64,000 nucleotides of DNA from Hirsutella rhossiliensis (taxonomy: Eukaryota; Ascomycota; Sordariomycetes; Hypocreales; Ophiocordycipitaceae), in contig NW_025408679.1 of NCBI RefSeq assembly GCF_020360975.1, positions 496,001 through 560,000 of the forward strand, written 5' to 3'. Positions 22,994 to 36,600 of the stretch are shown piece by piece. A program made the position numbers and the translations under genes. Position 1 is the first letter of the stretch. Every line of letters starts with the position of its first letter. The notes under the pieces are model-generated. The model worked only from the letters and a program-made list of their open reading frames with translations, did no database searches and was not told the origin of the DNA.

Positions 22994-25632
22994 ATGCCTA
23001 TATAGTAAACTAGATTAACTAACTCTAGAGCTACTATATCGCCTTAGGACATAATGCGCGAAATCATCGCCCTTCGATATAAGGTATAGTTACTTAGGAA
23101 CGGAGGAGGCAACGGATAAGTTAGGGACCTCGGAGAAGCAGTTAAACTAAAATAGCCAAGACCATTCGACGGTACTTACGGCACGCTTCGAGACTTTCTC
23201 ACCTAACTTAAGGCCTACTACCGGTTTTACCCTACTAAACTCTCGGACCTAGTCGAAAAGGTACTCTACGTAGGAAATTATTTATCTAGAACGGCACTCG
23301 CCTAGTTTAGACCTATTATAAGGGACTTTCTCGATAACTAACTAGCGCGACGAGACAACGAGATAGACAAAGTCTTTGCTAGTTTCTAAGGATTCGAAGA
23401 AGCTATTACGAAGGTATTCGGAATAACCGACGAGGAACGAGAAGCCGAATAAAAACTTCGAGAACTCCGATAAAGGATCTTAGTATCGGATTATGCTGCG
23501 AAGTTCCGATAAGTTACCTTAAAGCTTAATTAAGACGACGAACCTCTTATATTACGATTCTACGACGGGCTTAAAGAAGAAGTTAAGGACGAACTTTATA
23601 AGGAAAATCGACCTAATAACCTCTTAGACTATATTGCTATAGTAGTACGAATCGACGATAGATAGTACGCGCGACGCTAAGAAAAGAAATAAGGAAGAGG
23701 AAACTAGAACCCTTCTTATAAGAATAACTTTAACCGACGCGCTAACTATAAAAAGAAGCGCGAAACTCCTATTGCCTACGCCTATATAACTAACCTAGGT
23801 AGGATAGATCTAGATATAATATAGAAAAGTAAAGGAAAGTGTTTTAACTACGGGAAACTTAGATATTACTCTAAAGAATATAGACAACCTCGCAAGGAGA
23901 AGAAAACCTACTAGGCACTAGCCCTAGAAGGTAAGAAACACCTAAACGCTACTAATAGATAGGAACTAAAGCATAAACTCCTTAGTTAGACTATATACTA
24001 CGACGACGAATATACGGTATACTTAAGCGATAAGAACGGTACTAGATAGTTCCTAAAGCTACTAAAGAAGACCCTTATAATAATATAACGAAGGGATCCT
24101 AAAATATAGAAATAAGTTAAATTCGTAGAACTAGAATACCCCTATCCTAAAGGAGTCTCTTAAGACTAGATTAGGAAGAACGGCAAACGATTCTAGGAGG
24201 ATATACGAAACAAAAATCGATAATAACGATAGGTAGTCTATAAACAATATAATAAAGAAGATATAGACGCAGCCCTTATGCTTACGAAACTCGGATAATA
24301 ACCTAAAGAGGAACAACGAAGTATCGACGATATAAGCTCTAAAGAATAAGAAATACCTAGAGAAATAGAAGACGAGAACGAACTCGTACTACCACCCTCG
24401 CTACTAAGGGAGAATGCTACGATTAGAGAACACGCTCTATACTTCGAAGAATTCGAAGAAATACTTAAAATTAGAACCTAATAAACACCTTAAATTCTTA
24501 CGGAAAACCAATAAGCTATACTAATTCGATATTAACCGGTACTACGCGGAGGAGACTACGCTATAGCTATCGCCGTAGTCGATACCTTTATAGCTCTATA
24601 ATAAGAATAGTAACTATAAGGAGAATTTAGAGACGATCTATAAACACTACTTACTTATAAGCACTATAAGTATATTTCACGGATATTATGCGTCTACCTA
24701 GATTGCATAATATACTTCTAGATAAAGGCACGATATAACGCCTTCCCGGTTAGGTTCGAGGGATAAGTACTTTCGAAACCCTACTTAAGCATAGAACTAG
24801 ACTACTAGAAAATCGATTAACGCTACCTAAACGACTAAGTTATATTATTAGAACCCGATTACGGCACGCTACTCGAATACCGCGATAATTACGGTTTATT
24901 AACGAGATATCTTTTAGAGACATATAAAATCTATAAATACGCTAAAATAGAAGAATAGTATAACGCTACTCGCTCTAAGATATCCGAACCCTTAATCTTC
25001 TAAAGACTTACGCAACGAGTTAAATACGATAAAGAAGATTATAACGAATATATATACCTAAACTATAGAATTTATAAATACGAAAAAGCACGAGTATAGT
25101 ATAAATAATACAACGGTGCACTAAAATGTTATTAGCAATACGTACGAAGGCTATAAGCCGTATTCGACTAAGGAAAAATCGATACGGAAACACTACGCGA
25201 AAAACAAAAAGACGCTAAACGAAAACTTAACCTTTAGTACGAAAACGAATAGAATTGCGAAGCATAGTACGCAATTAACTACGAAGTAGTATAATATAAA
25301 CGATATAGCGTCGAGAAATAAGAAATCTTCGATTAGCTATAAGAAATTAGTCTCTTAAGCCCCGACACGATACTACGCGATAAAAATATAAAGAAACGAT
25401 ATTAATAATAAATCGAAGAAAAATACCTAAATAAAACGAATAAGGACTAGGCAAAAAACGAGGTACGCTATCTATAAAAGGGCTATAGACTAGCACGACA
25501 CGATAAGATCTAAGGACCCTATATATAGCAACGGCAAGCTATAGCGACTAAATAGTATTAGACATCTAAATCGCGGGATATTATATACGCATACTTTTAG
25601 ACTACGGCGCGATAGGCAATTACGTTTCACCT
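22994..25632 (+). pseudogene. C gag with long C-terminal extension
   Basis: Starts at an ATG (22994) giving MPI, then ALRYKV, a capsid core with PFDGTYGTLRDFL, LKAYYRFYPTKLSD, VLYVGNYLS-TALA and DKVFASF-GFEEAITKVFG, then a basic YKKKRE linker. A CCHC knuckle follows at 23840-23882 (C-F-N-Y-G-K-L-R-Y-Y-S-K-E-Y), where the second and third Cys and the His are Tyr by RIP-type changes. The same frame continues as coding-like for about 550 more codons with an acidic patch (EDENELVLPPSLL, 24371) and an EEFEEILKI segment, and is unlike any domain I know. Protease begins in a different frame at the end, suggesting a -1 shift to pol. Many Trp/Gln codons are stops. Confidence 0.85.
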
Positions 25633-28600
25633 AGAGTCGTTAATCGTTACCGACCTATATAGAGATATAAGATAGATCTATATAAACTTACGAATATCGA
25701 AGGAGAGGCCTTTAACTATAATAACGGAATTATTAATATAGAGATTAATTACCTCGATATTAATATCTAAGGCTACGACGAATAAGTTAACTTCGATATT
25801 ATAGATATTAGAGAACACGACCTTATATTAGGGCTTCTATAGCTATAGGAGAGCAACCTACTAATTAACTAGAAAACTAGCTAGCTACGTTAGAACGAAG
25901 ACGTAAGTTTCTAAGACTAGCAGATTTAGGAGAAAGCAAAATTTTACGATAATTTAGCTACTAAATAGGATAAAAGGGATAACCGTTTAAGCAAATTATT
26001 ACGGGCTTTAGCGATACGAACGAAGATAGTAACCGAACCGGCGGATATAATAAAATCGACTAATAAGACCTACATACTAACCAACACGGCTATATAACCT
26101 AGCATCCGATATAAATAGAACAAAGGATATAATACGAAGATCCGAAGAGTTATTGCTACTTTAAGGAAAGACCTTAAATAAATTAATAAAGAGCTCGAGT
26201 TAAGAGAAACTAGCTCTTAAGAGAAAGAATAAAGCCTATAAGATAGAATAAAGAACATCCCCTAGGAATACCGGAAATACGATAAACTCTTTAAAGAAGA
26301 ACTCGAGATAGGGTTACCCGAATATAGCTAATAGGACCACGAAATTTGTCTTAAGGATAGAACAACGCTAACGTTCTATAAGATCTATAACCTAAACGAA
26401 AAGCAACTATAAACGCTACGCGACTACCTCGACGAGAATCTACGAAAAGGATATATACGAATATTAATATCCGAAGTAGGCTATCTAGTTATATTTATTC
26501 TAAAGAAAAACGGTAAGCTATAACTAGTTATCGACTATAGACGCCTAAACGATATTATAATAAAGGACCGAATACTATTACCGCTTATATTAGAACTACG
26601 AGATCGACTATATAGTAAAAAATAGTTTATAGCCCTCGACCTTAAAGGCGCCTATAACTTAATACGTATAAAAAAGGGACACGAATAAATAATAGCCTTT
26701 AGAACGAAATTCGGACTATTCGAATATCTAGTAATGCTATTTAGACTTATAAATGTACTAGCTACCTTCTAACGGATAATTAATAATATCCTACGCGAAT
26801 ACTTAGATATCTTTATAGTAGTATACCTAGATAATATCCTAATCTTCTCGGACACCCTAGAAGAACATAAGGAATACGTTTATAAGGTACTCCGCGCACT
26901 TTAGAATGCGAAGTTACTAGTTAAACTAAAGAAAAGTAAGTTCTATATATAGGAAGTAGACTTCCTCGGACATACGATCTTACTAGGAGAGATACGGATG
27001 CAATAAGATAAGATTAACTTAGTTAAAGAATAGCTAACGCTAAAGAACGTTAAGGACGTATAAAGTTTCCTAGGATTTGCAAATTACTACCGACGATTTA
27101 TTAAAGATTTCGGAAAGATTATAGTACTACTATACGACTTAACGAAGAAGGAAAAAGAATTTATATAGGACGATAAAGCCAACGAAGCTTTCGATTATAT
27201 TAAGACTATAATTACGTAAGAACTAGTCCTAACTACCTTCGATCTAGAATAATAAATCGAACTCGAAACCGATATATTAGACTTTGCTCTAGGAGCATAA
27301 ATCGGATAAAAAGACAATAAAGGAAGACTACGACTAATTGTATTTTACTCGAAAAAGCTATATAGCGTAGAACTTAATTACCTTATCTACGATAAAGAAT
27401 TCCTCGTAATTATTTAAGCTTTTAAGGAATTTCAATACTACCTTCTCGGAAGTAAATATAAAGTTAAGGTCTATATAGATTATAAGAATATCTTATATTT
27501 TGCAACGACGTAATAGTTAAACGGACGATAGATCCGATAGGCCGAATACTTATTAGAATTCGACTACGAAATAATCCATAGAAAAGGAATAGAAAACGGT
27601 CGAGCTAATGCCCTTAGTCGACGAAGCGACTACGATATAGGGGCACCTATAGCGAAAGGACAGCTCCTAGAAATCAACGAAAACGGGAACTACTAGCAAC
27701 GATAGCTAAATATAATATTTAAAGTATAACCTAATAACTTAATATACTAGAAGATCCTAAAATAGATAAAAGAACACGAAGCATTAAACGGATGCGATAT
27801 AGAATATTTAGAAGTTCTAATATATAAAAACAAAATCTAGATACTACTAGAATTACGAGATAAAGTTATATAAGATATATACGAATATCTAATATATAGA
27901 CACTAAGGAATCTAAAGAATAATAGAACGGATTAAACGATAATATAACTTCCTATAGCTTAAGAAAGTAGTACGATAAGTTATTAAAGAATATAAACTTT
28001 ACGTATAAAGTAAAGCTAAACGATATAAACTATACGAAGAACTATAACCGCTACTAATACTAGAGAAACTATAGGATTTAATAGCTTTCGACTATATTAT
28101 AAAGCTACTACCGTTAAAAGAACCTATAACTAACGTTAAGTACGATAGTATATTTATTATTACTAATAGATTAACGAAGTATAGATACTTTTTACCGTAT
28201 AAAGAAGTAAGTAATGCGGAAGAGCTAGTATATATATTCCTACGAATAATTATTAGTAATTACGGACTACCGAACGAGATTGTCTCTAATAGAGGAAGTA
28301 TATTTATAGCTAAGTTTTAGTAAGCTCTTATAACATAATTAGGGACGAAATATAAGCTTAGTATAGCTTATTACCTATAAATAGATAGATAAATAGAACG
28401 ACTTAACTAAACGCTTAAATAATATTTACGATACTATATTAGCTATAAATAAAACGATTAGGTTAAATAGCTACTAACGGCGTAACTAGCTTATAATAGC
28501 TTAGTCACGGAAACAACTAAGCTCTTACTAGTATACGCTAATTACGGATATAACCTAGAAGCATTTAAGGTCACTTAATAAGGACTATAAGCGGAACGAG

Positions 28601-29100
28601 CGATACTATAAGTAGATTAGCTACGAAAATTATATAAAGAAATGCAATAAGAACTTTAATTCGTTAGGGAACGAATATCTACTTACTATAATCGAAAAAG
28701 ATTATAGGGACTAATCTTTCGAGAGGGAGATATAGTCTACCTCGTACGACGAAATATTAAAATAAAACGACTAAGCAATAAATTAGATTTTAAGAAACTT
28801 AGACCGTTTAAGGTTAAGAAAACTATTTTAAAAGTTAACTACGAACTTTCGCTACTAACGATAATACGGATATACCCGATATTTTATATCTTATTATTAG
28901 AACTAGCACTACGAAACGCTAAACTATAAGAAAAAATTAAAGTCGACGACGATTAAGAATATAAAGCAGAATAAATACTAGATATAAGAAAATAAGGTTA
29001 GCAATAAGAATACCTTATTAAGTAGAAGGGATATAGACTAGAGGAAAATACCTAGGAACTACTTAAGCACTTAACCTACTACGGTTCTCTACTTCGATAG
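25560..29100 (+). pseudogene. C pol: protease, reverse transcriptase, RNase H, integrase, chromodomain
   Basis: Protease motif LLDYGAIGNYVSPRVVN lies near 25593-25645 (normally D-[ST/C]-G). Reverse transcriptase runs about 26400-26990 with YLVIFILKKNGKL, DYRRLN, ALDLKGAYNLIRI and the catalytic [10 protein letters not shown] (26821-26850), where YLDD has become YLDN by TpG-to-TpA. RNase H follows (ETDILDFALGAQIGQ at about 27262-27305, then SKKLYSVELNY). Integrase spans about 27890-28560: FDYIIKLLPLKE for the first Asp and SNRGSIFIAKF for the second, again Asp to Asn. The chromodomain (EYLIK-KGYRLEENT-ELLKHL, about 29008-29075) has TAG at its Trp positions. The TAG at 29098-29100 ends the frame and is shared by A and D. 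Confidence 0.93.
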
Positions 29101-29689
29101 TTCTACTAGCAAAATCTACCCTAGGCATCGTAAAATCGCCTAACGAACTAATAGCATTCAATTTAATTATATTAAATCTACCTATAGACTAAACATCGAC
29201 CACCGCTTTAGATTCTTAGCGCTTAGCCTCGTTAAGGTTATCTAAGGAACGAAGGCCCCGATAGACTATCTCAGTACCCTTTATCTTTAGCTAGCGCTTT
29301 TAACGGCAAAGCCGCGCTAAACGAGCTAAGGCTTCGTTTAGGTCGGCTTAAGCTTTTAATATTCGCTCCTTAGCAATTTCTTCTTCTTTATCTAATCGAT
29401 CGGACTCTAGATTTATTCGGGATACTAGGAAACACGTTAGCTATAAACAATAGGTAGGACAACGAAGTTACCTACGAGAGCTAATCGCCACGCCCGACGC
29501 ATCGTAGGAACGACCCCGCCGTATATATTCGGCACACTTAGAAGATTTCTCTAGTATTTTATAGCGGAAGCCGCGCGACGAATAGAAAGAACACGGCATA
29601 ACGTCGAAACTAAGACAATTAATAGACTTAGCTAAACGAATACGCTTAAGGGTCTTACGAGAACGATCCTTCGACACGCGACTAGACAT
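29063..29689 (-). pseudogene. C antisense Gal4-type Zn-cluster and coiled-coil gene (209 codons)
   Basis: Minus-strand ATG at 29689; the first 73 codons are open. After a basic N-terminus (SRKTLKRIRLAK), residues 33, 36, 43, 52, 55 and 62 read C, Y, Y, C, Y, Y. With Tyr restored to Cys (TGT/TGC to TAT/TAC is the RIP change) the spacing is C-x2-C-x6-C-x8-C-x2-C-x6-C, exactly a fungal Zn(II)2Cys6 cluster. Beyond seven TAA/TAG codons, all at plausible Gln positions, the frame continues with a Leu/Lys/Glu-rich segment (RLDKEEEIAKERILKA) likely to form a coiled coil, and ends at TAA 29063-29065. Its 3' end overlaps the pol 3' end by 38 bp, tail to tail. Known Zn2Cys6 proteins bind DNA; a role here is inference. 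Confidence 0.8.
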
Positions 29690-29825
29690 ACTATTAGCAG
29701 CATATCCTAAGGGATAGAAAGGACGAAACGGGGAACATATATACGCGCGATAAGGGTATATTTATACACGGCGGCTAAGGCAGCAGCAGGTCTTACGAAC
29801 AAGACTAAAAGGAGGGGAGACATCG

Positions 29826-30295
29826 TGTTACGACTACGGTTAGCGGGCCGTAGGAGAGCCGGCCACGTTCACGTAATAAGGCGGCTCGGAACAATAGTCG
29901 GGACGAGAAGTTACTTAGGCTTAGCTTACCTAGAGCGTACGTAAGCTAAGTGAGCCTTATATAGATAGATTACTATTTAGGAGCATAGCTTACGAGTGAG
30001 CTATAGTAAGCTACGAAGGGGATCACGGCTAAGACCGTAATCTAAGGACAGTCTCTACGGGTATATATAGCCACCTACTTTCACTCCTTTAGATAGATAG
30101 CTCTCTAGCTTTTAACATAGATCTTTATCACGATTCTATCTCTAATTCTAATCACCTAGTTATAGTCTACGGTCTACGACCTCCGACTTATTACTAACGT
30201 AATATACTTATTATTGCTTAGACTACGCCCTATTATATCTGCTAATATAAACCCCTCGATAGGTTTATCCCTTAGGAATAATATCGGTCGTTATA
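29826..30295 (+). repeat. C 3' LTR
   Basis: 470-bp partner of 22463-22932. Confidence 0.96.
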
Positions 30296-30300
30296 TAAAA

Positions 30301-33141
30301 GCCTTAATATAAGGTTATATTCTTTAATATCTATAATATTAAAGTTAACTTATTTATCGTAGCCCTAGATATTAATATTAAGGTAATTAATCTCTATATT
30401 AATAATTCCGTTATTATAGTTAAAGGCCTTTCCTTTAATATTTATAAGTTTATATAGATCTTTCTTATATCTCTATATAAGTCGGTAATAATTAATAACT
30501 TTAGGTAAAACGTAATTACTTATTATACTATAGTTTAAAAGTATATATATATAATATCCCGCGATTTAGATATCTAATACTATTTAGTCGCTATAGCTTA
30601 CCGTTACTATATATAGGGTCCTTAGATTTTATTATATCGTGCTAGTTTATAGCCCTTTTATAGATAGCGTACCTTATTTTTTACTTAGTCTTTATTTATT
30701 TTATTTAGGTATTCTTCTTTAATTTATTATTAATATTATTTCTTTATATTTTCGTTATATAGTATTATATTAAGGCTTAAGAAACTAATTTCTTATAGCT
30801 AATTAAAGATTTCTTATTTCTTAACGCTATATTATTTATATTATACTACTTTATAGTTAATTATATACTATACTTTATAATTCTATTTATTTTTATACTA
30901 AAGATTAAGTTTTCGTTCTATATCTTTTTATTTTATGCGTAGTTTATCTATATTAATTTTTCCTTAGTCGAATATAGCTTATAGCCTTTATATATATTAC
31001 TAGTAATCTTTTAATATACTATTATATCGTTTATACTATACTTATACTTTTTCGTATTTATAAACTCTATAGTTTAAGTATATATATTTATTATAATCTT
31101 CCTTATTATATTTAACTTATTATATAAGTCTTTAAAAGATTAAGGGTTTAGATACCTTAAAGTAAGTAGCGTTATACTATTCCTTTATTTTAGCGTATTT
31201 ATAAATTTTATATATCTTTAAAAGATATCTCGTTAATAAACTATAATTATTATAGTGTTTAAGTAGTATACTATAATTAGGTTTTAATAATATAACTTAG
31301 TTATTTAGGTAGCGTTAATTAATTTTCTAGTAGTTTAGTTTTATACTTAGGTAGGGTTTCGAAAGTACTTATCCCTTAAACCTAACTAAGAAGGTATTAT
31401 ATCGTGCCTTTATTTAAAAGTATATTATATAATCTAAGTAAACGTATAATATCTATAAAATATACTTATAGTACTTATAAGTAAGTAGTATTTATAGATT
31501 ATCTTTAAATTCTCCTTATAGTTACTATTTTTATTATAGAGCTATAAAGGTATCGACTATAGTAATAGCTATAGTATAGTCTCTTTTATATAGTACTAGT
31601 TAATAACGAATTAATATAGCTTATTAGTTTTCTATAAGAATTTAAGGTATTTATTAGGTTTTAATTTTAAGTATTTCTTTAAATTCTTCGAAGTATAAAG
31701 TATATTCTCTAATTATAGTATTCTCCCTTAATATTAAGGGTAGTAATATAAGTTTATTTTTATCTTTTATTTCTCTAAGTATTTCTTATTCTTTAGAGCT
31801 TATATCGTTAATACTTTATTATTCCTCCTTAGGTTATTATCTAAGTTTTATAAGTATAAGGGCTATATTTATATCTTTTTTATTATATTACTTATAGACT
31901 ACCTATTATTATTATCGATTTTTACTTTATATATCTTCTTAAAATCGTTTATCGTTCTTCTTAATTTAGTCTTATAAAACTCCTTTAAGATAAGGGTATT
32001 TTAGTTCTATAAATTTAACTTATTTTTATATTTTAAGATCCTTTTATTATATTATTATAAGGGTTTTCTTTAATAGCTTTAAGAACTATCTAGTACTGTT
32101 CTTATTACTTAAGTATACTATATATTCGTTATCGTAGTATATAGTTTAACTAAGGGGTTTATACTTTAGTTCCTATCTATTAATAGCGTTTAAGTATTTT
32201 TTACCTTTTAAGGCTAGTACTTAGTAGGCTTTCTTCTCCTTACGAGGTTATCTATATTCTTTAGAATAATATTTAAGTTTCCTATAATTAAAATACTTTC
32301 TTTTACTTTTCTATATTATATCTAAGTTTATCTTACTTAAGTTAGTTATATAAGTATAGGTAATAAGAGTTTTACGCTTCTTTTTATAGTTAGCGCGTTA
32401 GTTAAAGTTATTCTTATAGGAAGGGTTTTAGTTTCCTCTTCCTTATTTCTTTTCTTAGCGTTATATATACTATCTATCGTCGATTTATACTACTATAGTA
32501 ATATAGTCTAAGAGGTTATTAGGTCGATTTTCCTTATAAAGCTCGTCTTTAACTTTTTCTTTAAGCCTATTATAGAATCGTAATATAAGGGGTTCGTTGT
32601 CTTAATTAAGCTTTAAGGTAACTTAACGGAACTTCGTAGTATAATCCGATATTAAGATCCTTTATTAGAGTTCTTAGAGTTTCTATTTAGCTTCTTATTC
32701 CTTATTAGTTATTTTAAATACTTTTATAATAGCTTCTTTAAATCCTTAGAAACTAGTAAAGACTTTATCTATCTTATTATCTTATCGCGCTAGTTAGTTA
32801 TTAAGAAAGTCCCTTATAATAGGTCTAAACTAAGTAAGTGCTATTCTAAATAAATAATTTCCTATATAGAGTACCTTTTTAACTAGGTCTAAGAGTTTAG
32901 TAAGGTAAAACCGGTAATAAGCTTTAAGTTAGGTAAGAAAGTCTTAAAGCGTACTATAAGTACCGTCGAATAGTCCTAGCTATTTTAGTTTAATTACTTC
33001 TCTAAGGTCCCTAACTTATTTATTACCTCCTCCGTTCCTAAGTAACTATACCTTATATCGAAGGGCGATAATTTCGCGTATTATATCCTAAGGTAATATA
33101 GTAGCTTTAGAGTTAGTTAATCTAGCTTACTATATAGGTAT
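30301..33141 (-). pseudogene. B gag and protease start
   Basis: Minus-strand reading from about 33141 downwards reproduces gag of C: capsid core around 32560-33040, zinc-knuckle region around 32240-32300 and the long extension down to about 30500. The protease motif is at about 30500-30545. The fragment ends at the insertion of C. Stops are more frequent than in C and many CG positions are TA. Confidence 0.8.
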
Positions 33142-33202
33142 ATTAATAGTTATAATATTACTTAGAGTAACGTAGTATTATATTAAATAAGAGCTTTTAA
33201 CG

Positions 33203-33672
33203 TATAACGACTAGTATTATTCTTAAGGGATAAACCTATTAAGGGGTTTATATTAGTAGATATAATAGGGCGTGGTCTAAGTAATAATAAGTATATTACG
33301 TTAGTAATAAGTTAGAGGTTATAGACTATAGACTATAACTAAGTAATTAGAATTAAAGATAAAATCGTAATAAAGATCTATATTAAAAGCTAGAGAGCTA
33401 TCTATCTAAAGGAGTAAAAGTAAGTAGCTATATATACCTATAGAGACTATCCTTAGATTACGGTCCTAGCTATAATCCCCTTTATAGCTTACTATAGCTT
33501 ACTTATAAGCTATACTCCTAAGTAGTAATCTATTTATATAAGGCTTACTTAGCTTATATACGCTCTAGGTAAGCTAAGCCTAAGTAACTTCTTATCTTAA
33601 CTATTATTTTAAGCCGCCTTATTACGTAAACGTAGCTAGCTTTCTTATAGCCCGCTAACTATAGTCGTAATA
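33203..33672 (-). repeat. B 5' LTR
   Basis: 470-bp partner of 18001-18470; plus-strand ends TATAACGAC and GTCGTAATA. Confidence 0.95.
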
Positions 33673-33677
33673 TAAAG

Positions 33678-36600
33678 TTATTAATCGTTACTAACTTATA
33701 TAGAGATATAAGAAAGATCTATATAAACTTATAAATATTAAAGGAAAGGCCTTTAACTATAATAATAGAATTATTAATATAAAGATTAATTACCTTAATA
33801 TTAATATCTAGGGCTATAATAAATAAGTTAACTTTAATATTATAAATATTAAAGAATATAACCTTATATTAAAGCTTCTATAGCTATAGGAGAGCAACCT
33901 ACTAATTAACTAGAAAACTAGCTAGCTATATTAAAATAAAGATATAAGTTTCTAGGACTAGTAGATTTAAAAGAAAGTAAAATTTTATAATAATTTAGCT
34001 ACTAAATAGGATAAAAGGGATAACCGTTTAAGTAAATTATTATAGGCTTTAACGATATAAATAAAAATAGTACCTAAACTAATAGATATAATAATATCGA
34101 TTAATAAGACCTATATACTAACTAATATAGCTATATAACCTAGTATTTAATATAAATAAAATAAAGGATATAATATAAAGATCTAAAGAGTTATTACTAC
34201 TTTAAGGAAAGACCTTAAATAAATTAATAAAGAGCTTAAGTTAAGAGAAACTAGCTCTTAAAAGAAAGAATAAAGCTTATAAGATAGAATAAAGAATATC
34301 CCTTAAGAATACCGGAAATATAATAAACTCTTTAAGGAATAACTTAAGATAGGGTTACCTAAATATAGCTAAAAAGACTATAAAATTTATCTTTAAAATA
34401 AAATAACGCTAACGTTTTATAAGATCTATAACTTAAATAAAAAGCAACTATAAACGCTATATAACTATTATAATAAGAATCTATAAAACGGATATATATA
34501 AACGTTAATATCTAAAGTAAGCTACCTAGTTATATTTATTTTAAAGAGAAATAGTAAGCTATAACTAGTTATCGATTATAGACGCTTAAATAATATTATA
34601 ATAAAGGACCGAATACTATTACTATATATATCGGAACTATAAGATCGACTATATAGTAAAAAATAGTTTATAGCCCTTAATCTTAAAGGCGCCTATAACT
34701 TAATATATATAAAAAAGGGATATAAATAGATAATAGCCTTTAAAATAAAATTTAAACTATTTAAATATCTAGTAATACTATTTAGACTTATAAATATACT
34801 AGCTACCTTTTAACGGATAATTAATAATATCCTATATAAATACTTAGATATCTTTATAATAGTATACTTAGATAATATCTTAATTTTCTTAGATACCTTA
34901 GATAAATATAAGGAATATATTTAAAAGGTATTCTATATACTTTAGAATATAAAGTTATTAGTTAAACTAAAGAAAAGTAAGATATATATATAAGAAGTAG
35001 ACTTCCTTAGATATATAATCCTATTAAGAGAGATATAAATATAATAAGATAAGATTAACTTAGTTAAAGAATAGCTAACGCTAAAAAACATTAAGAACGT
35101 ATAAAGTTTCCTAGGATTAATAAATTACTATTAACGATTTATTAAAGATTTTAAAAAGATTATAGTACTACTCTATAACTTAATAAAAAAGGAAAAAGAA
35201 TTTATATAGGATAATAAAGCTAATAAAGCTTTTAAATATATTAAAACTATAATTATATAAGAACTAGTCTTAACTACCTTTAATTTAAAATAATAAATTA
35301 AACTTAAAACCGATATATTAAACTTTACTTTAAGAGTATAAATCGGATAGAAAGATAATAAAGAAAGACTATAATTAATTATATTTTATTTAAAGAAGCT
35401 ATATAGCGTAGAACTTAATTACCTTATCTATAATAAAGAATTCCTTATAATTATTTAAGCTTTTAAGGAATTTTAATATTACCTTTTTAAAAGTAAGTAT
35501 AAAGTTAAGGTTTATATAGATTATAAGAATATCTTATATTTTATAATAACGTAATAGTTAAACGGACGATAGATTTAGTAGGCCGAATACTTATTAGAAT
35601 TTAACTATAAAATAATCTATAGAAAAGGAATAAAAAACGGTCGAGCTAATACTCTTAATCGATAAAATAACTACGATATAGGGGCACCTATAGCGAAAGG
35701 ATAGCTCTTAGAAATTAACGACAATAAGAACTACTAGTAATAATAGCTAAATATAATATTTAAAGTATAACCTAATAACTTAACTAACTAAAAGATCTTA
35801 AAATAGATAAAAGAATATAAAGTACTAAGTAGATATAATATAGAATATTTAGAAGTTCTAATATATAAAAATAAAATCTAAATACTATTAGAATTATAAG
35901 ATAAAGTTATATAAGATATATATAAATATTTAATATATAGATACTAAGGAATCTAAAGAATAATAAAATAGATTAAATAATAATATAACTTTTTATAGCT
36001 TAAGGAAGTAATATAATAAGTTATTAAAAAAATTTAAACTTTATATATAAAGTAAAGCTAAACGATATAAACTATATAGAGAATTATAACCGCTACTAGT
36101 ACTAGAAAAACCATAGGATTTAATAGCTTTCGACTATATTATAAAGCTAATACTATTAAGAGAACCTATAACTAATATTAAGTATAATAGTATATTTATT
36201 ATTACTAATAAACTAATAAAGTATAAGTACTTCTTACTATATAAAGAAGTAAGTAATATAAAAGAGCTAGTATATATATTCCTATAAACTATTATTAGTA
36301 ATTATAGACTACTAAATAAGATTATCTTTAATAAAAGAAGTATATTTATAGCTAAGTTTTAGTAAGCTCTTATAGTATAATTAAGGACGAAATATAAGCT
36401 TAGTATAGCTTATTACCTATAAATAGATAAATAAATAAAACGACTTAACTAAACGCTTAAATAATATTTATAATACTATATTAGTTATAAATAAAACGAT
36501 TAAGTTAAATAGCTACTAATAGTATAACTAGCTTATAATAGCTTAGTTATAAAAATAACTAAGCTCTTACTAGTATACGCTAATTATAGATATAACTTAG

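Larger units (their letters stand above)
22463..30295 (+). mobile_element. Gypsy element C, full length, innermost and least degraded
   Basis: 470-bp LTRs (22463-22932 and 29826-30295) with the exact target duplication TAAAA (22458-22462 and 30296-30300); total 7,833 bp. The left LTR begins TGTTACGACC; the right ends GGTCGTTATA. A polypurine tract AAAAGGAGGGGAGA precedes the right LTR (29807-29820). C retains most CpG and some CpA/TpG sites that are TA in A, B and D, as expected if it is the last arrival. It still has many RIP stop codons, so it is not autonomous. Confidence 0.96.
18001..33672 (-). mobile_element. Gypsy element B, full length, minus strand, carrying C
   Basis: 470-bp LTRs (18001-18470 and 33203-33672) with the exact target duplication TAAAG (17996-18000 and 33673-33677). 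Net length without C and its duplication is 7,834 bp. It entered A just downstream of A's protease motif. Minus-strand order from 33203 downwards is gag, protease, then the C insertion (22463-30295), reverse transcriptase, RNase H, integrase and chromodomain. RIP is heavier than in C. Confidence 0.95.

Noticed and set aside
24131..24316. 61-codon open frame on the minus strand inside gag of C
   Set aside because: It is antisense to the well-supported gag extension, is hydrophobic as expected from reverse reading, and is not maintained in A, B or D.
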